Positions 9,601 through 18,544 of a DNA stretch of 64,000 nucleotides are shown piece by piece. Made by a program: the position numbers and the translations under genes. Source of the DNA: Paenibacillus azoreducens (GTDB lineage: Bacteria; Bacillota; Bacilli; Paenibacillales; Paenibacillaceae); assembly GCF_021654775.1 (NCBI RefSeq), contig NZ_AP025343.1, positions 1,302,001 to 1,366,000 on the forward strand, in the 5' to 3' direction. Under the pieces are notes generated by a model, which worked only from the letters and a program-made list of their open reading frames with translations, was not told the origin of the DNA and did not search any database. How positions within the stretch are numbered: the first letter of the stretch is position 1; every line of letters starts with the position of its first letter.

Positions 9601-11918
9601 AATCTTCGGACGGCAATTCGCTGCGCGTAGGCGGGACAACGTATCCGAAGGGCATCGGAACGCATGCAAACTCGAAGATCGTTTACAATATTCCTCCTGA
9701 AGCAAGACGTTTTGTTGCAATTGCAGGAGCGGATGATGAAATTTCGGAATCCATGCCTGGCAAATATGCGAGCATGATTTTTAAAGTGTACGCGGATGGT
9801 ACGTTATTGTCGGAGTCGCCGGCAGTCCATAAAAACGACTATTGGTATTTTGATGTGGACATTCCATATGGTTCACAGCAGTTAACTCTGATTGTAGACG
9901 ACGATGGTGCACCGGAATACGATCATGCGGATTGGGTTCAGGCGGGGTTTGTGACCAAAGTTGCCCTGAAAGTGGAAGAGATCACGGTAACCGGAAAAGA
10001 CGGAGCCGCCAAGATCGCGACGGACAAGGGAACCTTGCAAATGGTTGCCAGCGTTATGCCGCAGAATGCGGACTACAAATCGGTAGCTTGGTCGGTGTCG
10101 GATCCGGGCAAGGCGTCGATCGATGCGAACGGATTGCTGACGGCGAAAGCCGACGGCAATGTTGACGTCATAGCCGCTGCCAGGGACGGCTCGGGCGTGA
10201 GCGGGCGGAAGACTATTACGATCAGCGGTCAAACGGGAGCAGTGCCTGTAAAGGAAATCGTCGTGACAGGCAAAGACCAGGCAACGGCAATTACGAAAAA
10301 GAATGGAACGCTGCAAATGACAGCCTCCGTAAAGCCGGAGGGCGCTACCAATAAAGCGGTGACGTGGTCGGTGTCAGATCCGAGCAAGGCATGGATCGAT
10401 GCGAGCGGATTGCTGACCGCGAAAGCCAACGGCAGGGTTGAAGTCAGGGCTGCTGCGCAAGACGATTCGAATGTAACAGGCAAAACCATCATTACGATCA
10501 GCGGCCAACTCATAAGCTTCGATGCGGATGCCGAAGTGCTGGATCGTGAAATTTCGGTTGATTTATCGCAAGAAGGCAAGGCGGACTGGATTCGCTTTGG
10601 CGGGGATAAGACGATCAAGTCCAGAAAAAATATCGGTCAACCGCTTCTTCAGTTCCAACCGTTCAACACGCAGGCCGTTCATCAAATGTACGACTACAAA
10701 GGAAGATTTACATGGAATGACGGGAATCCGACGGCGGCGGGAGATAACGAACGTTACGGCATCTATATGGCGGATCTTTACAGCGGGTGGCAAATAACGG
10801 TTCCGCCCGGCCAACATGAAACGACTGTCAAAGTGTATACAGGGGGTTGGGCATCGAAGGGAAGAATCGAAGCATTATTCGGCGACAGCAGTACGCCGGT
10901 GTATACGGATCACTACGATAACAAAGGCGAAAACAGCATTCATAAAGTATATACCTTCAGGTTCAACGGCGGGGAGTCAAACCAATCCCTGATTATCAAG
11001 GGGAAAGTGGAAGGGCAATACCACCCGAGCGGCAACGTGACGCTTGCGGCAGCCGTCATGTCAAACTCGGTGAGCGAAAATGCGCCAAAATGGCCGGAAG
11101 GCAGCGTATTAACGGCTTCGGACATTACGAGCAGCAGTGCCGTATTAACATGGAGCGGCGCCGACAATTCGACAACCAAATATAAAATCTATCAGGACAA
11201 TCAATGGATCGGCACGGTTGGAAGCGATGTTAAAAGTTATAAAGTTTCCGAATTGGTAGCCGGCGTTACTTATACCTTTAGAGTCGAAGCAGGAAACGCC
11301 TCGGGAGATTGGAGCTTGACCGGACCTTCCGCATCCGTGCAGACAAAACCTGATCATCCAGCGGAAGTGGAGGCCATTAAGCCAATCGAAGTGCTTACTT
11401 CCCCCGGTAAGAAACCGGACCTTCCGGATAAAGTGACGGCATCGTACGCAGATGGAAGAACGGAAGAATTAGCAGTGGAATGGCCCAAGATCGATCCGAA
11501 ACGATATGAGAAACCGGGAACCTTTACGGTAGAAGGTACCGTTGCCGGAACGGATAAAAAAGCCACAGCGAACATTTTCGTCGCATACGAACAGAATCAA
11601 TTTATAGTTGCGCCTGCCTTTAATATGGATAAGTTGGAACCAGACAGAACGCTGCAAGCCAGCGTCATCGTGAAAAATAACAGTTCACTGGCTGAAAACG
11701 TATTGGTGATTGCCGCTCTTTATGATCAGGATCAGAGGATGGTGGATCTTTCAAGCTATTCGAAAAAAATCGATGTGGGCGCAACCGAAAAATTAGCGGC
11801 TGGATTCAAGCTTCCAAACCGTATTCAAGGGCATCAGGTGAAAGTGTTTGTATGGAGAGGCGAAAAGATCGAAAACTCGCCGATGAAGCCATTGTCAAGC
11901 GAAGTCATTCTGAAGTAA
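6609..11918 (+). CDS. Secreted multidomain GH97 alpha-glucosidase/alpha-galactosidase
   Basis: A 1769-residue exported enzyme. ATG 6609 is chosen over the longer frame from 6516 because AAGGAGG (6593-6599) precedes it and a signal peptide follows (end near residue 41). Domains in order: NPCBM-type module (about 67-180), GH97 N-domain (about 224-480), catalytic barrel starting WSWLGGGG (about 482), GH97 C-domain to about 810, two HexA C-terminal-like repeats with RYTLDGSEP (815-975), a second NPCBM copy (972-1113), two Big2 domains (1119-1297), an unassigned beta-rich module shared with two neighbours (1304-1484), FN3 (1490-1577), a Big4-like domain (1587-1660) and a C-terminal module shared with the next two genes (1664-1769). 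D582 in GVKIDFID sits where retaining GH97 members carry the nucleophile, so a retaining mechanism is inferred. No anchor is visible. Confidence 0.9.
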   Translation: MNRGKGRIALTKKTWQKGTALLLIWVMLFSLFGVSAPPVSAQEGEPASGQEETAEPLALELPPLPPLPDVHLSDMEWISAESGWKEVQKNKSVEGNTLSVGGQEYSKGIGTHASSKIVYHIPAGYTRFVSVVGVDNEINEFLPNKRASMTFRVYADETLLSESPVLHANGYWYFDVAIPEGAQHLNLIVDDMGSNEFDHADWVNAGFYNPVDTEGDPVPIESPTGAVTASVYFNASGQLVYAVKYSGQDVIEESNLGVYYDNVDLGYGVKLGEPERAETHNETYPWNGGHAQAEDRHNLVKIPITHIKSGIQYTLEIKAFDEGIAFRYVMPGEGTHTISGEKTNFKLPAGSTVWYQQNTMNYEGRFTKSPAESVPPSTRIGPPLTIQLPEGKGYAAITEGNLVDYSGMSLLAAGNGVFKANFLYDNGAWQQTGTIESPWRIVMMNADLNGLVNNDIVHNTAPAPSPELANADWIQPGKSTWSWLGGGGVTVENMKQYIDFASQLGIDSNLVDEGWSHWISGNRDCWDLLKEVVDYGKERNVKTWVWKAAPDRYGIPGIYNREARREFFRKLKEIGVVGVKIDFIDGESVNQVNFYRDTLEDAAEYKLMINFHGANKPTGLSRTYPHEVSREGIYGLENWNPWAEHNTTLPFTRFLAGHADYTPMHFTGRLGDTTWSHQLATTITFTSSQLVFAEHPETILKNPAVEFIKSIPSVWDETIVLPGSKIGEVSAFARRQGTTWYVAVLNNNTARDMDVNLSFLGEGMYQASIYGDKPGEQAAYDMAEKSASKQDRFNVKLNAGGGFVAKLSKLDMKPYGGGFAAKQKVYLTVADPGAEVRYTLDGSEPTQNSPLYKDFIALDESAVIRAKIVAGEGAGSEVSARFNKRVPKLAITNEGSQSFLHKGDKVTLKTDDIDADHEIRYTLDGSEPDQNAMLYTEPFALYESVIVKARLFVEGADTGVAAERSFTVLDKPRLPDVHLSDLNWVSAETEWGQVQKNKSSDGNSLRVGGTTYPKGIGTHANSKIVYNIPPEARRFVAIAGADDEISESMPGKYASMIFKVYADGTLLSESPAVHKNDYWYFDVDIPYGSQQLTLIVDDDGAPEYDHADWVQAGFVTKVALKVEEITVTGKDGAAKIATDKGTLQMVASVMPQNADYKSVAWSVSDPGKASIDANGLLTAKADGNVDVIAAARDGSGVSGRKTITISGQTGAVPVKEIVVTGKDQATAITKKNGTLQMTASVKPEGATNKAVTWSVSDPSKAWIDASGLLTAKANGRVEVRAAAQDDSNVTGKTIITISGQLISFDADAEVLDREISVDLSQEGKADWIRFGGDKTIKSRKNIGQPLLQFQPFNTQAVHQMYDYKGRFTWNDGNPTAAGDNERYGIYMADLYSGWQITVPPGQHETTVKVYTGGWASKGRIEALFGDSSTPVYTDHYDNKGENSIHKVYTFRFNGGESNQSLIIKGKVEGQYHPSGNVTLAAAVMSNSVSENAPKWPEGSVLTASDITSSSAVLTWSGADNSTTKYKIYQDNQWIGTVGSDVKSYKVSELVAGVTYTFRVEAGNASGDWSLTGPSASVQTKPDHPAEVEAIKPIEVLTSPGKKPDLPDKVTASYADGRTEELAVEWPKIDPKRYEKPGTFTVEGTVAGTDKKATANIFVAYEQNQFIVAPAFNMDKLEPDRTLQASVIVKNNSSLAENVLVIAALYDQDQRMVDLSSYSKKIDVGATEKLAAGFKLPNRIQGHQVKVFVWRGEKIENSPMKPLSSEVILK

Positions 11919-11940
11919 AGGTAAAGCGTAGCGTCTTTCC

Positions 11941-11959
11941 GGAAGGCGCTGTGCCTTCC
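11941..11959 (+). other. Small intercistronic hairpin
   Basis: GGAAGGC-GCTGT-GCCTTCC, a 7-bp stem in the 186-bp gap after the GH97 gene. No T run follows, so it is more likely an mRNA stability or processing element than a terminator. Confidence 0.4.
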
Positions 11960-12104
11960 CGCATCCCTGTTTCGCAAGGTGTGATTCATCGGCTAATGCT
12001 GCGCTCGTTTTTGACCGCATACTGCCACGGGAATATCAAACGGATCCCTTGCGGGAATTGGACCCCGGGCATGGGTTGGACGAAATCGTGACAGGAGGGT
12101 ATTT

Positions 12105-12566
12105 ATGTTCAGTTTACAAAGGGGTAAAGCAGCGGCATGGATATGCTTGATCGCTCTGGTGTTCATGTGTTTTGGCGTGATGAATCCGGAAGCCCGCGTC
12201 TATGCGGATCGAATTACGGCCTTGGATGATTCGCAGCCTGAGGAGCCACTGGCGTTTTCTACCGCATGGAACATGGAATCATTGGAGCCGGGCAAGCTGC
12301 TTACCGCAGAGGTTAAGATTGCGAACCGGCAGAAGCATTCACAGCGAATCCTGGTCATGATGGCCCTGTATGACGGACAGGGCAAAATGGAAGGCATCTC
12401 TTACGTTTCGCGAACGATTGGCGGAGGAAGCGAAGAACGATTCATCCCCGGAATCCGGCTGCCGAAGAAACTGAACGGCCATACAGCCAAAGTGATGGTC
12501 TGGGAGGGAGATAACCTGAACGCAACGACGATGCAGCCGCTTACGGATATTGGCATTAATAAATAG
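12105..12566 (+). CDS. Small secreted protein made of the shared C-terminal module
   Basis: A 153-residue protein: signal peptide (about 1-34, ending near VYADR) and then essentially one domain of about 105 residues. That domain matches the C-terminal ends of the GH97 protein before it and the GH31 protein after it. Shared landmarks are LEPGKLL-A, LVMMALYDGQGKM, TIGGGSEE, LPKKLNGH and K-V-VW. No catalytic motif is seen. AGGAGGG lies just upstream of ATG 12105. A free copy of a module otherwise found attached to the two enzymes suggests a scaffold, adaptor or competing binder. The function is unknown. Confidence 0.8.
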   Translation: MFSLQRGKAAAWICLIALVFMCFGVMNPEARVYADRITALDDSQPEEPLAFSTAWNMESLEPGKLLTAEVKIANRQKHSQRILVMMALYDGQGKMEGISYVSRTIGGGSEERFIPGIRLPKKLNGHTAKVMVWEGDNLNATTMQPLTDIGINK

Positions 12567-12620
12567 ATTCGTAAAGATGTTACGTGTCGAAACCATGAAC
12601 CATCGTAGAGGAGGGGTTAT

Positions 12621-15600
12621 ATGTTCCGTTTCACCAGGTTTCGTAAATCGATCATGACCTGGATCTGTATTGTCTTATTGTTATTCACTACTCTGGTTCC
12701 GGTTAGCCAACAAGCTTTCGCGGGTGCAGCAACAGGAGCCGCCCTAGCGGCAGAAATTCCGGAAGCAGCGGTAAACGAGGGGGATGGAGCCGTAACGGAA
12801 ACCCCTTCCGAAGCTCCAAGTGAACACCCCAAGGCGGAAGTTCCAAATGAACTTCCAAAGGAAGAAGTTCCAAGCGAACTTCCGACGGCGGAAGTTCCAA
12901 ATGAACCTCTGAAGGAAGAAGCTCCAAGCGAACTCCCGAAGGCGGAAGTTCCAAATGAACCTCCGAAGGAAGAAGCTCCAAGCGAACTCCCAAGGAAAGA
13001 CGTTTCAGCAGCCCCCGAAGAAAACAGCTATATGAATGTCCAGTCTGACATTCTGGATCAAGAAATTCTCGTCAACCTGACAGATGAGGGAAACATTGAT
13101 TGGATCCGTCTGGGAGACGAAGAAAAGGGAATCAAGGCCAGAAAAAACATCGGCGGAGAGAAAATCAGGTTTAACGTGTTTAATGGCGGAATGAACAAAT
13201 TTACCGACTACATCGCCAAGTTTACCTGGAATGACGGCAAGCCGGTGGCAAAGGGCGACAACGAAAGATACGGCACATTTGTCCGCGACATAAACGGAGG
13301 CTGGCAGATCACCGTTCCAACCTCAACGCGGGAAATGAAGTTGAAGGTGTATGCGGGCGCCTGGGCTTCCAAGGGGAAAATCGAGGCATTTTTCAGCGAC
13401 AACAGCGTTCCCGTATTTGTAGACAATTATGATACTGTGAACGATTCAGCCGTACGCAAGGTTTATTCCCTATCATTCAAAGGCAGCGGAGCTAAACAGT
13501 CGTTAATCGTCAAAGGAACCGTTGAGGGCAAATACCATGATTGGGGCAATGTATCGCTGGCGGCAGCGGGATTATGGGCGTCTGCAAGCGAGAACGCTCC
13601 CGTCTGGCCGGAAGGCAGTGCTCTGAAAGCCACGGACATAACCGAAAATAGTGCCGTATTATCCTGGAATGCTGCCGAAGATCCGAATGGAGTGTCGGAA
13701 TATCGAATCTATCAGGATAACGTCGAAATTGCTTCAGTAAAAGGGGACGCAACATCGTACGAGGTATCTGGCCTAGCGGCAGGCAATACTTATCATTTCA
13801 GCGTAGAAGCGGGTAATCAGGCGGGTGAGTGGACCATTAACGGCCCATCCACATCGGTATCCACAACACGTTTTCATTACATTGGCGATATCGTGTCCTT
13901 TGAGCGGGAAGGGGACAACACGCTTGTTTTTGACGCTTCGCCCGCGAAGGTGAGGATCAAAGCGGTATCGCCGGAAATCGTTAAGGTTTGGGCCGAACCT
14001 GCTGGTGAATTCGACAGAAAATATGAATCGGTCGCGATCGTGAATGACGATCTGGGCGGCAGCCTTACTCTCGATGAGAAGGGAGACTACTACGAAGTAC
14101 GTACTTCCAAATTGCTGATAAAAGTATTCAAAGCACCTTTCCGTCTGGAATATTACGACCTGCAAGGCAATCTTCTGAGCAAAAGCAAGGAAGGCAAAAG
14201 CATGGGGTGGAACGGAAAAGGCGAGGTGGGCGTCTGGAATGAAGTCCAAAGCGGCGAACATTTCTGGGGTTTGGGAGAGAAAACCGAATCTTTTGACCGC
14301 AGCGGCCAAAAGATTTATGAATGGGGCGTCGATTTGGGAGGCGCGAGCTGGGATGCAATGGCTCCGGCGGTCGGCGAAGGAAGATGGTACGGCGCGAACC
14401 CGCATTTTATGAGCTCGAAGGGGTATTCGATCTATTTTGACAATACGAGCAGAACATGCTTTGACATGGGGAAAAGCGAACCCGGCACGTATTCGTTCAG
14501 TTCCCTGGACCCGGCCGCCGGGGGAGAATTGTTATACTATTTCATTTACGGTCCGACCCCGAAACAGATGGTTCAAAAACTTACCGATTTGACGGGAAAA
14601 CATTTTATGCCACCGATGTGGGCGTTCGGCAACATGCAGAGCCATTGGGGATACACGCAAGCGGATATTGAGCGGGTGGCCAAGGAATACAGGCAGCGGC
14701 AAATTCCACTGGACGTGATGTATTCGGATATCGAATGGTATGCCAAATATTGTGCCCCTTCCGAGTGGAACAGCGACAACTTTCCCGACCCTGCCGGAAT
14801 GTTCAGGAAATTGCGTGATCTCGGCATGAAAGTGTCGTTCATCGATGACCCGAATATAACGGTATCCGCGAAGGATTATGGCATTGCGGATGACAAAGGT
14901 TATTTTATCCGGGACTCGAGCGGCAAAACGAAAAATGTTAATTGGCCTTGGGGAGATGAGTCTGGAGTCATCGACTTCTTTAACCCCGAAGCGCGCAAGT
15001 GGTGGGGGGATTTGCACAATCATTTGGCAGACCTGGGGGTTAATGCTTTCTGGACCGATATGAATGAGCCGGCGAGATACAATGCGGATTGGCGTTTTTG
15101 GAACGGGGAAGGCAAAGAGGAAGGCGATATCGGCGAAATGCATAATGCCTACGCGATCATGCACCAAAAGTCCATGTTTGATTGGTATAAGGGATATACG
15201 CAAAAAAGACCTTTTATACTGACCCGTTCTTTCTTTACGGGTTCTCAGAGATATGCCGCTCCATGGTCGGGCGATATCGAATCCGGTTGGGAAAGCATGG
15301 GGCAGCAGATCGGACTCGGAACCGGAATTTCCCTGTCCGGATTTAACATGTGGGGTTTTGATATCGGCGGATTTTCGGGCAATCCTACACCGGATCAGTT
15401 CAAACGCTGGATTGAATTGGCGTCCTTTATGCCTGTGCACAGGTTCCACTACGCGAAGTGGGGAAATCCTCAGGAGGCCTGGGAAAATGGGGCCGAAGAC
15501 GTCGCGAGAAAATACATTTTGCAGCGCCAGCGCCTGATTCCGTATTTCTATTCTTATATGGCGGACAGCGTCATCGGGACGGGCATGGAAGGAGAGTATG

Positions 15601-16667
15601 GCAGCGGAGGAACCGGCCTGCCGCTGATGCGGGCGATGATGCTGGAATATCCGGACGACAGCGCCACGTATAACATGGACTCCCAATTCATGAACGGTCA
15701 AAGTTTTCTTGTGGCGCCCGTCACGGATAACGGCACGATGAAAGACGTCTATCTCCCCGCAGGAGACTGGTATGACTATTCCGACGGAAAAACTGTATAC
15801 GAAGGGAACCGGACGCTCCGTTACCCGGCGCCGCTCGATAAACTTCCGGTATTCGTTAAAGCGGGCGCCATTATTCCGATGACTCCCGCCATGCAGTATG
15901 TCGGCGAGAAGAAAATCGATGTCATGACGATGGATGTTTATCCGCAGCGGGCCGGCGGCACTTCTTCATTTGTTTTATACGAGGATGACGGCGAAAGCTT
16001 GGGGTACGAACAGGGCCGGTACAGCACCACGAAGTTTGAAAATACGGTACATCCGGGAGCGGACGGCGCGACAAATACGTTTAAAATTAATGCAAGGCAG
16101 CAGGGGAAAGGCAGATTCGAGCCGGATCCACGAAGTTATATGCTGCAGTTTCATCAAACGGTTAGGAATGACATGACCGTACGTCAAGATGGCATAATTC
16201 TTCAAGAATACACATCGCTGAATGAATTGGAAAAGGCGGAATCCGGCTGGTTTACGGATCGTAATTCATTGATCACCTATGTGAAAATTCCGGATCGCGG
16301 CCAAGAGACCGTCATCGAGTTGTCAGGCCGGTTAACCGGCGACAATCCATTTACCGTGGCTTCTTCTTTTAATCTAAGTAAACTGGAAGCGGGAAAAGTC
16401 TTGCATGCGGACATCACCGTGAAAAACAACGGCGCCTATGCGGATACCGTATTGATCATGGCCGCTTTGTACGACCAAGCGGGAGACATCGTTAACGTTT
16501 CGAGTATACCGAAAACGATCGGAGCAGGAACAGCGGAAGTCGTGAAGGCAGGCTTCAAACTTCCAGACCGAATCCAGGGGCATCGGGTCAAAATATTCGT
16601 CCGGGACGGAAGCAGTCCCGAAGCGAAACCGTTCAAGCTTTTATCCAATGAACTGGTTGTTCAATAA
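12621..16667 (+). CDS. Secreted GH31 alpha-glucosidase/alpha-glucosyltransferase
   Basis: A 1348-residue exported enzyme. AGAGGAGG precedes ATG 12621. Signal peptide to about residue 35, then a Pro/Glu-rich linker of three 18-residue repeats (about 72-125), the shared beta-rich module (about 144-323), FN3 (about 330-415), a GH31 N-terminal sandwich, the GH31 barrel, and the shared C-terminal module (last ~105 residues). The GH31 signature WTDMNEP gives nucleophile D813; APWSGDI gives the likely acid/base D885. The substrate-site motif DVMYSDIEWY is present. Family members include alpha-glucosidases, alpha-xylosidases and the 6-glucosyl- and isomaltosyl-transferases that make cyclic glucans in related bacteria; this length and multidomain form would fit a transferase too. 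It is in one operon with the GH97 enzyme, which favours an alpha-glucan substrate. Confidence 0.92.
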   Translation: MFRFTRFRKSIMTWICIVLLLFTTLVPVSQQAFAGAATGAALAAEIPEAAVNEGDGAVTETPSEAPSEHPKAEVPNELPKEEVPSELPTAEVPNEPLKEEAPSELPKAEVPNEPPKEEAPSELPRKDVSAAPEENSYMNVQSDILDQEILVNLTDEGNIDWIRLGDEEKGIKARKNIGGEKIRFNVFNGGMNKFTDYIAKFTWNDGKPVAKGDNERYGTFVRDINGGWQITVPTSTREMKLKVYAGAWASKGKIEAFFSDNSVPVFVDNYDTVNDSAVRKVYSLSFKGSGAKQSLIVKGTVEGKYHDWGNVSLAAAGLWASASENAPVWPEGSALKATDITENSAVLSWNAAEDPNGVSEYRIYQDNVEIASVKGDATSYEVSGLAAGNTYHFSVEAGNQAGEWTINGPSTSVSTTRFHYIGDIVSFEREGDNTLVFDASPAKVRIKAVSPEIVKVWAEPAGEFDRKYESVAIVNDDLGGSLTLDEKGDYYEVRTSKLLIKVFKAPFRLEYYDLQGNLLSKSKEGKSMGWNGKGEVGVWNEVQSGEHFWGLGEKTESFDRSGQKIYEWGVDLGGASWDAMAPAVGEGRWYGANPHFMSSKGYSIYFDNTSRTCFDMGKSEPGTYSFSSLDPAAGGELLYYFIYGPTPKQMVQKLTDLTGKHFMPPMWAFGNMQSHWGYTQADIERVAKEYRQRQIPLDVMYSDIEWYAKYCAPSEWNSDNFPDPAGMFRKLRDLGMKVSFIDDPNITVSAKDYGIADDKGYFIRDSSGKTKNVNWPWGDESGVIDFFNPEARKWWGDLHNHLADLGVNAFWTDMNEPARYNADWRFWNGEGKEEGDIGEMHNAYAIMHQKSMFDWYKGYTQKRPFILTRSFFTGSQRYAAPWSGDIESGWESMGQQIGLGTGISLSGFNMWGFDIGGFSGNPTPDQFKRWIELASFMPVHRFHYAKWGNPQEAWENGAEDVARKYILQRQRLIPYFYSYMADSVIGTGMEGEYGSGGTGLPLMRAMMLEYPDDSATYNMDSQFMNGQSFLVAPVTDNGTMKDVYLPAGDWYDYSDGKTVYEGNRTLRYPAPLDKLPVFVKAGAIIPMTPAMQYVGEKKIDVMTMDVYPQRAGGTSSFVLYEDDGESLGYEQGRYSTTKFENTVHPGADGATNTFKINARQQGKGRFEPDPRSYMLQFHQTVRNDMTVRQDGIILQEYTSLNELEKAESGWFTDRNSLITYVKIPDRGQETVIELSGRLTGDNPFTVASSFNLSKLEAGKVLHADITVKNNGAYADTVLIMAALYDQAGDIVNVSSIPKTIGAGTAEVVKAGFKLPDRIQGHRVKIFVRDGSSPEAKPFKLLSNELVVQ
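12834..12995 (+). repeat. In-frame 54-bp minisatellite, three copies
   Basis: Copies start at 12834, 12888 and 12942. Each encodes an 18-residue Pro/Glu linker of the form AEVPNEPPKEEAPSELPK inside the GH31 protein. The DNA copies are near identical, which indicates recent expansion. Confidence 0.9.
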
Positions 16668-16682
16668 AAGGGAGATGGTGAG

Positions 16683-18350
16683 ATGAAAAAACATGCCGGA
16701 TTTATGATAGCAGCGTTGTTCGCCTTGTTCTTGATGCTGCCGTTAAGCGCGGGAGCCGAGGAAGCGGTTGCGATCAAAGGAATGAAAGCGGCAATGGACA
16801 AAACGACGAAAAAAGTATCCATCGAAGGGATGGTTGTAGGTAGTTCTGCCGTGAATGTAACGCTGAAAGTGCTTGATCCCGGAGGCGAAATCGATTATGT
16901 GGATCAAACCAAAAGCGCGGAGAACGGGAAATTCAGTTTTGCATTTACGCTTTCAAGTTCGCTGAAAGGCACTTATACGGCATATGTCGGCACAGAACGC
17001 CTGAGTGAGCCGGAGAAGATTACTTTTGAGTATAAAGACGGCAGCCCTGGCGGAGGCGGCGATAACGGCGGAGTTGGCGGCGGCAACGGAGGAAGCGGCG
17101 GAAACGGCAGCGGGGCAGGCGGCAATCCGACAGCACCAAGCGATTCCGACTTGCTTCAATTGCAAGCGGACGGTTCCGTCAAGGCGGTGATCGAAACCAA
17201 GCTTGAGCAAGATGGAACAACTGCGGCAGGTGCGGTTGGCGAGCAGGATTTGCAGAAAGGGTTCGCGAAGGCGAAAGCGGGCCAAGAGGGTAAAAAGAAA
17301 GCGATTATTGAGCTTAAAGAACGCAAAGAGGCGAAGAAATATGCCCTTGATCTTCCTGTATCGTATCTATCCGCTCATCCTGAATGGATCATTGAAGTGA
17401 GAACGCCTAAGGCAGCGGCAATTTTGCCTGGACATATGCTGCAAGAGATGGAGGCCAAAGGGAAGAACTTCCGTTTCATCATCGCTGAGGCTAAGGCCGA
17501 AGGCGTGGAAAAAAAGGTGAAAGAGCAAATCGGTCCTCGGCCGGTCATTGAAATTCTGGCAGAAATGGATGGAAAGGCGATCCGCTGGGCGAATGAACTC
17601 GCTCCTGTTACTGTAAAGATCCCTTATTCGTCCGGCGCGAATGAAGAGGCTGCGCGAATCGGCGTACTTGATATAAGCGAACAAGGCCAAGCAAAAGCGG
17701 TGCCGCAGGCTGCGTATAACAAAGCCGATCAGTTCGTGCAATTCCGGACTGGGCATACAGGAACTTATGCGGTCATCAATACGGGAATGGAGTCTAGTAC
17801 CCCTGCGAGTCAGCCTTTTGAGGATCTCGGCAACTACCCGTGGGCTCAGCAGGCGATCGGGGAATTGGCTGCAAAAGGAATCGTAAAAGGGACTTCCCCG
17901 AAAACATTCAGCCCTGCCGATCAAGTGACCCGAGCCGATTTTGTTCTGATGCTCGTCAGAGCTTTGGATTTGCAGGCTGACGCAGCAGGCGGTTTTGCGG
18001 ATGTGAAGCCAAACGATTATTACTATGAGGCGGTAGGTATTGCCAAAAAATTGGGTATCGTTACCGGAATCAGCGGCGAGCGTTTTGAACCGAAAGCGGA
18101 GATCACCCGGCAGGATATGATGGTCATGACGGCCAGAGCGTTGGAGGCGTCAGGGAAAGGAATCCAAGGGAAGAAGGAGGATCTTGCCGGATACCAAGAT
18201 GCAGCGAAAGTGGCGGACTACGCCGCGACCAGCGTTGCGGGCTTGATTTCGCAAGGCCTGATTCAGGGCAGCAACGGTTTGATCCATCCGCACAGCCATG
18301 CCACCCGAGCGGAGACGGCTGTCCTGATATACCGGATTTTCCGTTTATAA
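16683..18350 (+). CDS. Secreted protein with three C-terminal SLH domains
   Basis: A 555-residue exported protein, last gene of the GH97-GH31 operon. Signal peptide to about residue 24, an Ig-like beta domain (about 28-120), a Gly/Asn-rich linker (about 120-150), a domain of about 220 residues of a type often found just before SLH repeats in such proteins, then three SLH repeats (about 378-555; each has an F-D or Y-D start, an A-KGIV-G centre and a TRAD/TRAE end). GGGAGATGGTGAG precedes the ATG. The GH97 and GH31 enzymes have no anchor of their own, so this protein may tether them or the polysaccharide to the wall; that role is inference. No catalytic motif is seen. Confidence 0.85.
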   Translation: MKKHAGFMIAALFALFLMLPLSAGAEEAVAIKGMKAAMDKTTKKVSIEGMVVGSSAVNVTLKVLDPGGEIDYVDQTKSAENGKFSFAFTLSSSLKGTYTAYVGTERLSEPEKITFEYKDGSPGGGGDNGGVGGGNGGSGGNGSGAGGNPTAPSDSDLLQLQADGSVKAVIETKLEQDGTTAAGAVGEQDLQKGFAKAKAGQEGKKKAIIELKERKEAKKYALDLPVSYLSAHPEWIIEVRTPKAAAILPGHMLQEMEAKGKNFRFIIAEAKAEGVEKKVKEQIGPRPVIEILAEMDGKAIRWANELAPVTVKIPYSSGANEEAARIGVLDISEQGQAKAVPQAAYNKADQFVQFRTGHTGTYAVINTGMESSTPASQPFEDLGNYPWAQQAIGELAAKGIVKGTSPKTFSPADQVTRADFVLMLVRALDLQADAAGGFADVKPNDYYYEAVGIAKKLGIVTGISGERFEPKAEITRQDMMVMTARALEASGKGIQGKKEDLAGYQDAAKVADYAATSVAGLISQGLIQGSNGLIHPHSHATRAETAVLIYRIFRL

Positions 18351-18382
18351 TCTGAGATTTGGTTTGCATGGCATAAGGAAAG

Positions 18383-18413
18383 CCCCTGGCTGCAGCTCAA
18401 CTGCAGCTAGGGG
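18383..18413 (+). terminator. Strong hairpin after the SLH gene
   Basis: CCCCTGGCTGCAG pairs with CTGCAGCTAGGGG (13 bp, one mismatch) around a 5-base loop. No T run follows, so it may be a terminator remnant or a 3'-end stabilising hairpin. Confidence 0.5.
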
Positions 18414-18482
18414 TAAAGCAGATCTTAGAAGCGCAGGGGAGTCCCATACCTTCACAACCTCATGAATTTAGTTTAAAACACG

Positions 18483-18506
18483 AAGCGCCCTGTCCGGGCG
18501 CTTTTT
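18483..18506. terminator. Rho-independent terminator between convergent genes
   Basis: AAGCGCCC-TGTC-CGGGCGCTTTTT: an 8-bp GC-rich stem followed by five T. It lies between the SLH gene (+) and the coiled-coil gene (-). Confidence 0.85.
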
Positions 18507-18544
18507 GTGCATTCAGCCAGATTGAAACTAGCGCTTTGCAAAAC

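Noticed and set aside
11852..12091. 79-residue frame overlapping the end of the GH97 gene
   Set aside because: It mostly overlaps the GH97 coding end in another frame and lacks a ribosome site.
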